In this document: positions 12,310-23,099 of the stretch, one piece after another
How positions within the stretch are numbered: the first letter of the stretch is position 1
Layout of the letters: each line of letters begins with the position of its first letter
Assembly (NCBI GenBank): GCA_025403435.1
Contig: CM046330.1
Location: 18,188,239-18,252,238, forward strand
From: Artocarpus heterophyllus
Taxonomy: Eukaryota > Streptophyta > Magnoliopsida > Rosales > Moraceae
DNA length: 64,000 nucleotides
Direction of reading: 5' to 3'
Translations under genes and position numbers: made by a program
Notes under the pieces: model-generated
Database searches by the model: none
Told to the model about the DNA's origin: nothing
What the model saw: only the letters and a program-made list of their open reading frames with translations

Positions 12310-12327
12310 TCCCCGGCAACGGCGCCA
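12310..12327 (-). promoter_or_regulatory. Primer-binding site, tRNA-Asp type
   Basis: The minus strand reads TGGCGCCGTTGCCGGGGA four bases inside the 5' LTR. This is complementary to the 3' end of plant tRNA-Asp and typical of Athila-like Ty3 elements. It fixes the minus orientation. Confidence 0.9.
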
Positions 12328-12331
12328 GAAA

Positions 12332-14629
12332 TGTTGGTGGTAACGCCCCAAAATGTTTATTCTTTATAAACGGCGAATGTTTGTAGTATAGAAAAATTGT
12401 CGTATCTACAAAGAGATAAAAATTTATAACTTGAAAGATTGTTAAAAATAAACGTTCAAAAAAGCAAGCGGTTTTTCAGAGCAAAGTTTAAAAGTAAAAG
12501 AAATATTTTTGTGATTTTTTTTTACTCAAAATTTAAAGTATAAAATTAAAGTGGTGAAGCTTTAAGAATGCCTTGTATGTTTCGCAACTGATATGAAATT
12601 TTAACTCTAATTAATAATTATCTAAAGCATTTGATTTATTATATCTTTTCTCATTAATTGCAAGCACTTTTACTAATTATATAGGTTAACCGAGAGCGAT
12701 AATATAGCAAGTCATAATGCAGTAAGGGTTTTCCTATAAAAACTAGCAAAATAATCATCTCTCACTAATGATTTAGTGCACTAATTATGAAAATTATAAC
12801 CATTGTCACTCAATTATAATTAACATAATTTTTAGATAGAAAAGATAATAACAAATCAAAATTAAAATATTTTTATGGAATAAATTATTGCGTTAATTTC
12901 GACAGCACCTCGACTTATTAATTGGTTTAAAAATACACTATGCCATCCTCTGTCTACAATAAATCAAGAATAACCAAGCATTTACTGTGCCAGTCTATAT
13001 CTATAATGCAGCAGAAGCTCAACTTAATAAACGAGCATGACTTTAGTATTATTAATATTAATTATGCAACACAATTAAATTACATGAAGAAAGTATGACT
13101 GAATTTATGTAAAAATTGACAGCATAACAACAGTAACAATAATTATTAAAAACATAAAGATATAATTTATTCCACAAAATATAAGCATTACAAAACAGAT
13201 ATAGAGATAAAATTCATACCAGAATACTACGCATACAAGATCATCTCTCTGCCTCACCAAACTCTCTATACTAAATTAAACATATATATATATATATATA
13301 TTTTTTACCTAAGGGATAAAAGAAGAAAAGGGAGGAAGGAGGAAAGAAGGGAGAATGGGCCAAGGGGCCCGGAGGAGGGGTGTTATGAAGGAGGGGGGGA
13401 GAACCCCTTTATAGTGAAAAAAATTCACTATTTCATAATTTTTTATTATTTATTTATTAATATTTTAATTATTTATTATATTTATTTATTTTTTCTTTCT
13501 TTCTTTGGCAGGAGCAGGCCCCCCCCTCCTCCATTCATCTCGAATTCACGAGATTCGCGTGAATTAAAAAAAAATTCTCCTTCTTTCGTGCTGATGCGTG
13601 CTCTGGAGAATGCATTTTTTAGTTTAGGATCCAGTGCTTTGCGGCTCACGGTAGGACTAAAACGGCACGATCTGGACCGTTAATTGCATGATCGAACGGC
13701 TACAAGAGACAAAAAAATTGGGCCCAGGTGGGACCAGTGGGACCGAGGGTGAATACCGTTAGATTGGTCTTGGTCAGCTGATCTAACGACTAGAAAAATA
13801 GATGCACGTGGCGTCGATCGCACGAGATTGGACACGCCTGCTACACCCTTTGAGACACACTGCAGCTTTGATCACACGCGCCAATCATATTTCGACACGT
13901 GGACTGCACTCTGAGATTCCGCTGATGCACCAGATGACGTATTGACACGCGTCTCTTCCTTGGACGGCTGAGATTAATTTGGTAGTGAATCTGACGGCTC
14001 CCATGACGCCACGTGTCCTCTTCCTTTTGAATTTTGAATTTTTCAAAGATTTTTGATGCATTTGATGTCTAATTTTGCCCTTTTTTGTGCCGTTTTGCTC
14101 TGTTTTTCCTCTAGATTTCAAATCTAAAAATCACAAAAACACTAAAATTAATTATTTTACAAACATAATATTTACAAAAATATTAAAAATATTTATTTTA
14201 CAATAAAACACATAAAAATAGATAAAAACTCATAAAATTTTCAGTCCATTACGGTTTAGCACATATATAATTTTTATGACTTGAAAATATTTTTAAAAAT
14301 TACTAAAAATATAATAGAACATATTTACAAACTTAAAACACACTATCAAATACATTAAGACTCAAAATAAAATAACCGCATTACTTTTATGGTTTTAACT
14401 ATTTACAGACTAGACACTTATTTAACACACCTAAATGACTCTAAAAATTACTAAAAATTCTATTAAACATAAAAACACACTAAAAATATATCTTTAAACA
14501 CATTTACACACTAAGACACAAAAATACTTATTGATACAAAAATGCTATTAATTAGAGGATTTAATGAGAAATCAAAGCATAAATAAATGATTTAAGCCTT
14601 GAAAAATGTGCATTTTTATACTCTCATCA
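12332..14629 (-). repeat. 5' LTR of the gag-only element (2298 bp)
   Basis: This copy begins TGTTGGTGGTAACG and ends ACTCTCATCA, followed directly by the GAACT target duplication. It is co-linear with 7091-9401, with scattered substitutions and small indels, mainly in microsatellite and homopolymer tracts. Confidence 0.9.
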
Positions 14630-14634
14630 GAACT

Positions 14635-16831
14635 TGATCAGTGTTAATAACAGCTGTGGGAATATCAACATATTCCTCTTCAAAGACAAAGTTCCTAACC
14701 ATATCTCCCCCTGCAAACTCGACATCCTCAAAGAACCTGGCATTTCTCGTCTCAAATATCGATTTGGTCGTGGGATCATAGAACTTGTACCCCCTGGTTC
14801 TTTCAGAGTATCCAATAAAATAACAACTAATCGTCCTTGAGTCCAGTTTCTTTTCATTAGGCCTATAAGGTCTTGGTTCAGTTGGACATCCCAAAACATG
14901 CAGATGCTTTAGACTAGGCTTCTTGCCCATCCAAAGTTCGTATGGGGTTTTGGCAGTTGCTTTAGTTGGAACCCTGTTAAGGATATATGCTGCAGTCTTA
15001 AGTGCCTCTCCCCAGAGTGTTTCTGGTAAGGTAGAATGAGAAATCATACTCCTCACCATATCCTTTAGCGTCATGTTTCGTCTTTCAGCAACACCATTCA
15101 TAATGGGTGAACCCGGTATAGTGTACTATGGGATGATATCGCTTTCCTCTAGGAACTTAGCAAACAGTCTTGGATGTTGTTCACCTGAACCGTCATATCT
15201 ACCATAGTATTCACCACCAAGGTCAGATCTGATGCTTTTAATCCTTTTGCTGAGTTTATTTTCAACTTCAGCCATACAATTTTTGAACACATCTAGCGAC
15301 TGTGACTTTTCATGAATGAGATATATGTAGCCATATCTGAAAAAATCATCTATGAACGTTGTAAAATATTATTGACCATTCCAAGAAGCCGTAGGGAATG
15401 GCCCACAAATGTCTGTATGTATAAGTTCTAAGACGTCCAAAGTTCTGTTGGCTTTAAATCTCCTTTTATTGGTTTGTTTTTCCTTAATACAGTTAACACA
15501 AATATCAAAATCTGTAAAGTCTAAGGGGTCGAGAATTTTGTCTGACACAAGTCTCTCTATTCTCCTTCTGGAGATATGACCCAATTTTATGTGCCATAAC
15601 GCAGCTGAATTCTCATTGGTTAATTTTCTCTTCATACCTTGTGCACTTAATTGCAAGGATTCATTAAATGAAGCAATTGTATCAAGTAAATAAAGATTAT
15701 CGTAACCTGATAAAGAACTATAACCAACTAATTTTGAATCATGAAACAAACTAAATTTTCCATTTCCAAATGAACAAGAATAACCAGATTTGTCCAAAGC
15801 TGAAATAGAAATCAAATTCCGCCTAAAAGACGGTACAATAAATGTTTCATCAAGATCCACATAAAATCCAGTCTTTAACAATAATCTAAATTTTTCTATT
15901 GCTTCAACTTCAACTTTCTTGCCATCGCCTACGTAGACGTATCTTTCGCCATCATTTGGCTTTCGACATCTCAGGCATCCCTTTTCTGGCACGTCAAGCG
16001 TGATAATTGGTGCAATGCTTCTTTTCATGTCTTGCAGCTCCACAGAAAAAACAACCTGTACCTTTCGGATCAACCAGTCTCTTTTGTTGCTTCTTTTGAG
16101 GTGCCGTAACTACAGCTCCTGATCCTTCTTCCTTTTCTTTCCTTTGTCCTTAGAAGTATTAGCTAAGTGAGCACTCTTTGTCTTTTCTTGCTTCAACCTT
16201 TCCTCTTCTTGCACACAATGTGAGATGAGCTCATTAAGAGACCAAGTCTCCTTTTGGCAGTTATAGCTCACCTTAAACTGACTGAAATGTGCAGGAAGAG
16301 ATATAAGAACTAAATGCACTAGCAAGTCCTTAGAAAGGTCAAGCTTTAGTGCTCTTAATTTTGAAGCAAGATGAGACATCTCCATGATGTACTCCCTAAT
16401 GTTCCCCTTACCTTTGTATCTCATTGAGATGAGGTTTGCCAAAAGTGTACTTGTTTCAGCCTTTTCATTTTTGGTAAATCTCTTCTCAATGTCCTCAAGG
16501 AACTCTTTGGCTATCTTTATCGTTCCGATATAGTGCTCCTGAATGCTTTTGGAATGGTCTTCTTTATGATCATCATATATATACTATTTGACTTCTCCCA
16601 CCTTTCCATGTTCCTTTTTTGATCAGAGGAACTTTTATCTGTAAGAGGTGCAGGAGAAGGAACCCTTAACGCAAGGTTGAGATCCATGACTCCGAGAACT
16701 ATTAGGAGGTTCTCTTGCCATGATTTGAAGTTGCTACCATTCAGCATAGGAATTGAATTGATGTTGACAGTAGTATTAGAGGCAAAACTAGTAGCTGAAA
16801 CAGAGAACAAAACAAACAAACCCTGTGACAC
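14635..16831 (-). pseudogene. Copia 1 gag, protease remnant and integrase half
   Basis: Minus-strand frames give the gag N-terminus (16517-16823, with FKSWQENLLIVLG), gag middle (16110-16442), and a zinc knuckle CFFCGAARHEKKHC near 16000-16040. They continue with the GAG-pre-integrase/HHCC region (15369-15900, LWHIKLGHIS, CVNC, IHTDICGP) and the integrase C-terminal half (14635-15101, [23 protein letters not shown]). Relative to copia 3, about 110 bases holding the protease WWMDSGA motif are deleted near 15985, and the codon after the knuckle is a stop. Further frameshifts lie near 15110 and 16450-16510. No functional polyprotein is possible. Confidence 0.88.
16819..16823 (+). repeat. Target-site duplication, left (AACCC)
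   Basis: AACCC precedes the solo LTR and is repeated exactly at 19199-19203. The empty site in copia 3 (near 52045) lacks the insert. Confidence 0.9.
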
Positions 16832-19198
16832 CCGTTATTCTCCTAAGGGTATTAAGGTAATTAGATTAATTACCTAGTATATATATAAAAAAAATCAGAA
16901 AATCTCTCATAATTCGAAACTCTCTCTCCCTCTACTTTCTCTCTCTAAAAAAATTCTCTCTCTCTCCTCAAAGATCGTTTGAGATTTCGGCATCCGTTTT
17001 CGACACCTCCCGCACCAATGGAAAGCTCTCGACGAGCTGAGTCCAACGAGGTGCCGCGCCGCCCAAAACGCCGCCGGAGGAGACCACACGCGCCGCCCAA
17101 AGTGGCGGCAAAACCCATTTCTTTCCGACGAGATATCTTCGCCGTCCGACGTCCGATCGACGTGATTCTTGTTCCTACACGACCACCGTGATGAGAGGAA
17201 CAAAACCCACCCTTGGTGGCAGCTCAACAACCGCCGGATTGCTCCGCCCGCCTATTGCCGCCGTGCACCGCCGCCCCCATGGTGGAACTCCGCCTTGCCG
17301 GAGGAGGTGACTGACACCACCCCTCCCAATGAGTTCAGAGGATCAAGGGGAGTAAAACCCCTTGATCAATTGCACGGAAGGAGCCGGTTTCGCCGGAGAA
17401 CGGCCAACGCCGCCGTCAACCGCCGCGGGAGTCTCCGTTTTGGCTCTTCCCAGCCACGTTTCTTCAAATTGGATGAGGGGAAATGCTCATAGGAGGATGG
17501 GTAGCAAAAGCCCTCAGCCAATTTCAGGTTTCCATCGTCGGAGAATCAAGATTGGAGCTCATCCATTTCTACCGACGTTGTACTTCACGACCCGCTATGT
17601 TAGAGGCAGAATTGGGTGAAATTGACCCCGCCATTGGACTCAGAAGGGTCGATTTAGGGGGGGTAGGCCCGAGCCCAGCTGCCAACGGACCCCGATTGAC
17701 GCCGGTCAACGACGGTCAAAGTCGGTCAACGCCGGTCAACGGTGGTCAACGCCGGTCAACGGCCAGTCAAAGGCTAAATTGGAATCTTGTGATCCGGACC
17801 TCCGATTGAAGATCCGAGACCGCCTCCCGAATTGTTTCGATGCTCTGGATGCAATGGTGACCTCCGTTTGAGCAAATTCCACTCCGATGAAAATCATCCG
17901 GTACCGACTGCACGCGAATCGAGGCGATTCAAACAGCAGTATCGGAGTCCAGAATGACGTTTTCCAGGAAGCATTCCTAGCCATTCATAGTCGCTCGAGG
18001 AGCACTACAGAGGATGCTTCGTAGATACAGCGAGATACAACTGGATCTGTTTTGCTTGGAGTTCAAGATCAAGGGAGTATGGAGCTAACGTTAATTGATT
18101 CCAGGATTAAGAGACTGTTGATAAGCTTGAAAGGTAGGGATTCTCTTACTCATCTTTTGTGAGGTTTTTATAGAATTAAAATTGATTGTTTTGCCGCAAT
18201 ATATATATATCTATGTTGAACTGATATTATATGTGTATCACATATGAAACTATGACATGGACTCGTCTTGTATTGTACGGCGAGGAACATAATGAATTGA
18301 CACATGTTATAAATTGAGAAGCATGGTTAGGAAAATTAACTCTATTAATAATGATTTAATATAGAGAAATTGTGAGACATGAAAAGGGCGACGGTTACGT
18401 CCTTGGGCATGAATACCCTAAAAGGTAAAGTAGGGGGAAGGCGATGACGCTTCCTTGGGTTGAAAGTCCCAGAACACACTGTACAGGAATCGATTTGGTG
18501 AGGACTCGGGGCTTGATGTCCCCTCACCGGAACACCCTTGGAATGTTTATAGGGTGATCAAGTGCGCCCATTTGGGTTTCGATGAGTTGAGTGATACTCA
18601 ATTTAACATGGATACCTAGGAACAATGATGATTGGTAATATTTGTATAAATGTGTAATTATGACACTTGGTAATGATTAACTACGGTATCCATAAGATGT
18701 GATCATAATAAACCTCATAATCTGAAATATGATGTGACTTACTAACCATGCAGATTTTAATGTGGTAATGATAGAGGTGAGTAATGGCTTTCTCTACTGA
18801 GCATAGTGTCGCTCATTCCCTTATGTTTATATCTTTTCAGGACTCACTAAGTGTGAGGTGGCTACGAGAAATATAGTTGAGGAAGTGATGTAGCTATATT
18901 ACATTGGGACTGCTTCAATTGTTGAGAATGTTCTTCATGATAATGTAAGCATCAATTGTTACTTTCTGTGACTGTATTACAATGTGTTGAGGGTTAAAAT
19001 GATGATGACAACAGTTTATATTATTAAATTTAAGGTGCTACATTAAAACTGTGGTTTATTTGTCGTTTATATTTTTATTTTTGAGTTGAGAGTTTTCATT
19101 TAAGTCCCGGGCAAATTTTATTTTTAAGGTTTTACTTTTATTATTTATTTTTATTTTATCTCATTAAAAACTGTTAACCCCCATATAGGGGCGTTACA
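16824..19198 (+). mobile_element. Solo LTR, Ty3-like (2375 bp), inside copia element 1
   Basis: It begins TGTGACACCC and ends GGGGCGTTACA, with near-complementary ends typical of large Ty3 LTRs. A perfect AACCC duplication flanks it. A TATA-like TATATATAAAA at about 16877 followed by a CT-rich leader suggests plus orientation. The middle (16980-18000) is GC-rich, which opens many spurious frames. It carries a GGTCAAC minirepeat cluster (17697-17772). There is no primer-binding site, gag or pol, so this is a solo LTR formed by LTR recombination. Copia 3 lacks it at the equivalent site. Confidence 0.85.
17697..17772 (+). repeat. GGTCAAC minirepeat cluster
   Basis: At least six imperfect copies of (C)GGTCAACG, spaced about 12 bases apart, lie within the solo LTR. 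On the minus strand each contains TTGAC, the core of the plant WRKY-binding W-box. Whether they bind anything is unknown. Confidence 0.8.
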
Positions 19199-19203
19199 AA
19201 CCC

Positions 19204-20072
19204 AAAATAAGCTCACATAAGAATCCATAATAACAATAATAAATCCAAATAAAGGTAACCCCATCTCAAGATATCGGGCACTCCATTAATATTTAGTCTT
19301 TTGACAGAAATATTAACTTGTAAGTAATATCTTGGTGTAGTAATCAAACACTGACAATAAGAACATGTCAAACAATAAATCTTCCTTTGGGCCGATTTAT
19401 TGTTTACATGTAAAACTGAATAATCATCATGTGTTTATCACCACATGTGTACATGCAATTTTGTAAAATTTTGCCTTCCTTTAGGTCAGTCAATATTCAC
19501 ATAAGTTGCATGAACACAACCGTTTATATTTCAAAACAAATTAATTTCCATAAAAGATGTCACTTTGGTGACATGTTGTTTCAATTAATTCATCTTAAAA
19601 TATATATAAAATACCAATATTTGAATTTAAAATTGCACCAAAAATGACCAAAATTAAAATAATAAAAATAAAAAAATTTGGTCAAAGTCAACCTAGTCAA
19701 AGTCAATAGTCAAAGTCAACATTGACTGAGTCAGGGCTAGACTGGGTCGAAAGAACCCTACCTAGATCCAAACCAGCCCCTTTATTTCCTTTTTTTTTTT
19801 TTCAGTGTTGGGCCACAGCCCGAAACTCTAAAAAAAAATCCCTAAGGCCTGTTGCTTGCTAGGAACCTGAATGTCGCTTGAAGCTTGTGCAGCAGCCACG
19901 GCTATCTTCTCCGGCCAACGAACAACTGGTGCCGATAGTGGCAAGGCCAGCCGCCGGCCAAAACCCATAATATATATATTCGCTTTCTCCTTTCAGCAGC
20001 AAAGCTGCCGTATTTCACAATCAAACGAAAAAAAAGTTTCCAGATTCTTAACACCAATCAATCCTCAATATA

Positions 20073-20106
<34 letters not shown>

Positions 20107-20584
20107 GTATAACAAAATCTTTACAAAACCGCCTTTTTTTTTCACTTTTCGGCAGATGTGATGCCGTACATATCAGTCCAAAAAAAATTCTGCAAAACTG
20201 AATCTTAAACCATTCAACATAATATATATGTATATATATATATAATGTTTTTTTTTAACTTTTCGGCAGATGTGCCGTATTTGACAATATAAAAAAAATT
20301 CACCTTATGCAAACGACTGATTGATATATATATATATATACATTATAACTGAATCAATGAATATATATGTATATACATATATTCGTAATATATACAACAG
20401 AATCCAAAAGTAATTCAATAATGTATTCCCAGAACAATTCAACCAAAATTTTAAACAATTGTTCCCAAATTCAACAATTTGAAGAAATCATATATTGTTA
20501 AATTTGAGAATTTTTATGAGAATCACATCCAAAAAAAATTATTGATTCTCAATGATTCAACATGAAGAGGCTTTAGGTACCACT
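19204..20584 (-). other. 5' leader of copia element 1
   Basis: About 1.4 kb between the gag start and the 5' LTR has no coding frame. It contains a cluster of TTGAC motifs on the minus strand (19680-19730), AT microsatellites (20077-20102, 20230-20245, 20324-20340) and repeated CGGCAG/CTGCCG-type hairpins at 19991-20012, 20145-20170 and 20261-20280. Copia 3 has the same arrangement. The primer-binding site abuts the LTR (minus strand TGGTACCTAAAGCC), a diverged initiator tRNA-Met type. Confidence 0.75.
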
Positions 20585-21026
20585 TGTTAGAATAAAATTA
20601 TGATGAAAACTATCATCACCCAAGATCGTTCATGTCAAATCATCAAGAATATTAAGAAGATACGGAAGCTAACCTAAAGCTAACCTGAGTCTATAGGTTG
20701 AGGATCTTCTAAGTATGGTACATAAATCCTCCTTCTCAGAATGCTCTGTAATTTCTCTGTAGATGGGGAACAGAAAAATAATATACGTACTGACTTGGGG
20801 ACCACAACCCCTTTATATAATTGCTAAACCCTAACAATTATCCTTAATTATTAATTTAACCCATTATAAAATTAGTAATTATATTTTTTGTCTCTACACA
20901 TAGGAGGCTCACACTTAATGATGCATTAAAAGCCCAAAACCTAAATTGATCACTTTTAATTGAGCAACCTTATTGATAGCCTTTAATTCACATTTATTTA
21001 ATATATTAGCCCATATATTGGATTTT
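20585..21026 (-). repeat. 5' LTR of copia element 1, outer end lost
   Basis: It starts TGTTAGAATAAAATTA next to the diverged primer-binding site and aligns with 4408-4872. It stops after ATATTGGATTTT and so lacks the last roughly ten bases, including the terminal CA. An 8-bp AATATATT filler (21027-21034) leads into the 143-bp direct repeat. Loss of the LTR end is odd for an integrase-made insertion. Confidence 0.88.
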
Positions 21027-21034
21027 AATATATT

Positions 21035-21177
21035 AGCTCAAAACATTGACGAAATTTGAAAAATACTGATGAATTTCAAGAATCTCCTTGTAGAAAGCTC
21101 CTCGGATCCCTCCTTCCTTTATTTCTTTTTATTTTTCTTTCAAATTCTAAGTATTTATTGATTTTTTAAATGAGAAG
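21035..21177 (+). repeat. 143-bp direct repeat, right copy
   Basis: It matches 4265-4407 at all but one position and ends in the same TGAGAAG. The native host sequence (TTGATGATTT) then continues. It is much less diverged than the two LTRs it sits beside. Confidence 0.9.
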
Positions 21178-22245
21178 TTGATGATTTAAATTGAAAAAAT
21201 ACTGCCCTTTTGTAGGTGAACCCTTAGATTCTTTTCAAAATTTTACATACAGAAACTGACGAATTCACTACGCTTCTCGTATGGGCAGCAACAGAATTTA
21301 GGTGCAATCTTCAACAAGTTGATGGAGCAAGTAGAGCTTCATTCAAACTATTGCTCAAGTTGATCTAAAAATATATATATTATTTGTTTCTCTTTTCTCT
21401 TCTTCCTTTAGCCAATGAAAGTTGGTAACATATAATAATTTTTCCTTTCTTTTCTCCGCTAGTTGCAGCTCTTAGGCAAGTTTGAGTTTATGATTTAGTG
21501 CTTCACGGAAAGAAGGCGGATGACTATGGCGCGACCTTAAGCATTGGTGGCGCGATTGGACAACTAGAAGACAAGAAAAATATGGGGGCCAACTGGGAAG
21601 GATTAGAATCATTGAACTGGTCTTTAGACTTCTCTCTGGACAGCTCGGATTGGGGCTGCATGCCCCCGCCCATGTGCTACAGGAATCTCCACTAAATAGC
21701 CCATTGGTGTAGCTTCAACGGCGGTTTGGCTGGGCTTTTGATGGCTTAAAAGTGTTTACCTAAAACTTTTAAAAATTAATTCTTTTGCCCGAATTTAGAA
21801 ATTCTTTGTACTTTTTCTTCTATTTTTGCTGCTTATCAAAATATTCTTGCAGATTAGCCTTGGAAATTTGATTATTTTACAAAATAATTACTAAAAATAA
21901 GTAAATATTATTAAACATATATTTAACACAAAACTAAATTAAAACTAAAGACATGCTTTCAAATAAAAATAAAGATTAAAATCAAAATTGAAATCAAAAT
22001 AAAATTTAGTTAAACTTACAATTTTAAAATATATTTTAGAAAAAATAAAATAATAAATACTTAAATACACTTCTAAAAATCACCAAAAAAATCGTTAATC
22101 AATAAAAATATGAAATTAAATATATTTTATAGAAAACATATTAAAATGCTACAAACATGCAAATTCTTAATTAGAGGTTTTGATAAGAAATAAAATAAAT
22201 AATTTATTTCAAACTCTTAAACACGTATATTTTTACGTGTTATCA
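21178..22245 (-). repeat. Relic LTR, distantly like the 2.3-kb LTR family
   Basis: The AT-rich tail has TTAATTAGAGG, a run related to GAGAAATAAA...AAATAAATGA, and an end reading TTTTTACGTGTTATCA. These match in order the end of the gag-only element's LTR (TTAATTAGAGG ... ACTCTCATTACA). It is a related but older and diverged LTR whose left part probably continues at 3661-4407 across the copia 1 insertion. A 65-residue frame at 21498-21695 has no recognisable domain. Confidence 0.55.
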
Positions 22246-23089
22246 GGATCCAAAAAGTGGAGGCTTGTCTTGAAATCTTAGGTATGAGTCAGACCTTGGA
22301 ATTAGATCCCCTTTAACTTGCTTTAATAAATGAGGTGATTTCTCTCTTATGGAACATGGTCTTGTAATTGGGTTCCCTAAGGTAGATTACTAAGTTGACC
22401 TAGCAGATGAGCTGGCACACTAACGTATCAGGTGGGCCAAATCGGTCTTTCGTATTATTCAGTTAGGCTCTTTAAATGGGCTTTTGGCTATGTTTTACTC
22501 TAAATTCCCTCATAACCATTTCATTTTAATTCCAATTAGACTTAAAACCTTCCACGTGGATTTAAAGTCTAAATTGACCAAATAAAATGGGTCCATTCAT
22601 GTTCTTTGGCCTTCTAAACCACAGCTTACTTAGAAAACCTGACCTTGTAGCTTGGGTTCACGTGTCTTACCTTAGGCCATATCATGAGATATGGGTTAGG
22701 CACGTGCCTTAAGAAAAAAACAGGTTTCAACAGACTTCAATAGCATATTAGTTTCTCCAATTTTTTTTAAAGATTTGACATGGTAGAATATGGAAAGGTT
22801 TGTGTCTAAATAACATTTGTCAATCCCCTGTTAAAATAAGTGGCAGATTACATAAATATCTCAATGGAATGGGAAAGCTTCCCAATCCATTTTAGATAAA
22901 AATATAATTACATTATGTTTGGCGGGAAAGATAGAATAAAAAGGAATTAAAAGATAAAACCTAAAATAAAAAAATAGTTTTTTCTTTATAATATTTTGTA
23001 GAAGAGAGTTAAAAAAATAGAAATAAATGAATTATATTTTCTTAAAGTTATCTTTTAACATGTACAAAGGCAAGAAAATGCACTTGGCG
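22246..23089. other. Intergenic DNA, nothing recognised
   Basis: No coding frame, LTR boundary, RNA gene or clear repeat is seen. Base composition is ordinary AT-rich, with a few ACGTG elements (for example 22553 and 22660) that may be chance. Confidence 0.6.
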
Positions 23090-23099
23090 TGACCTCTTG

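Larger units (their letters stand above)
7091..14629 (-). mobile_element. Gag-only Ty3-like LTR retrotransposon (TR-GAG type), 7.5 kb
   Basis: Two long LTRs (2311 and 2298 bp) flank a 2.9-kb internal region that encodes only a gag-like protein. The primer-binding site reads TGGCGCCGTTGCCGGGGA on the minus strand, the tRNA-Asp type known from Athila-like Ty3 elements. A G-rich tract (GGTTGGGGGG) precedes the 3' LTR. There is no protease, RT, RNase H or integrase, so it must have used enzymes supplied in trans. Plant non-autonomous elements of this build are called TR-GAG; I infer that class from structure. It splits the pol of copia 1 with a GAACC/GAACT duplication. Confidence 0.88.
4408..21026 (-). 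mobile_element. Copia element 1: nested, defective Ty1/copia retrotransposon
   Basis: Two LTRs (4408-4872 and 20585-21026) bracket a minus-strand gag-protease-integrase-RT-RNase H order. After subtracting the two inserted elements (7091-14629 and 16824-19198, each with a 5-bp duplication), the element is about 6.7 kb. The RT half lies left of the larger insertion and the gag/integrase half right of it. The same family occurs again at 45378-54375. A rough hand comparison gives about two dozen LTR differences, so the insertion is not recent. Stops, frameshifts and a lost protease active site make it non-autonomous. Confidence 0.9.

Noticed and set aside
8657..14121. Near-identical 78-residue minus frames at 8657-8893 and 13885-14121 that look like a conserved protein
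   Set aside because: They are the same position in the two LTRs of one element, so the similarity comes from LTR duplication, not from selection on a protein.
16907..17984. Several overlapping 80-110 residue frames on both strands
   Set aside because: They lie in the GC-rich middle of a solo LTR bounded by TG...CA ends and an AACCC duplication; frames occur in most phases and show no domain.
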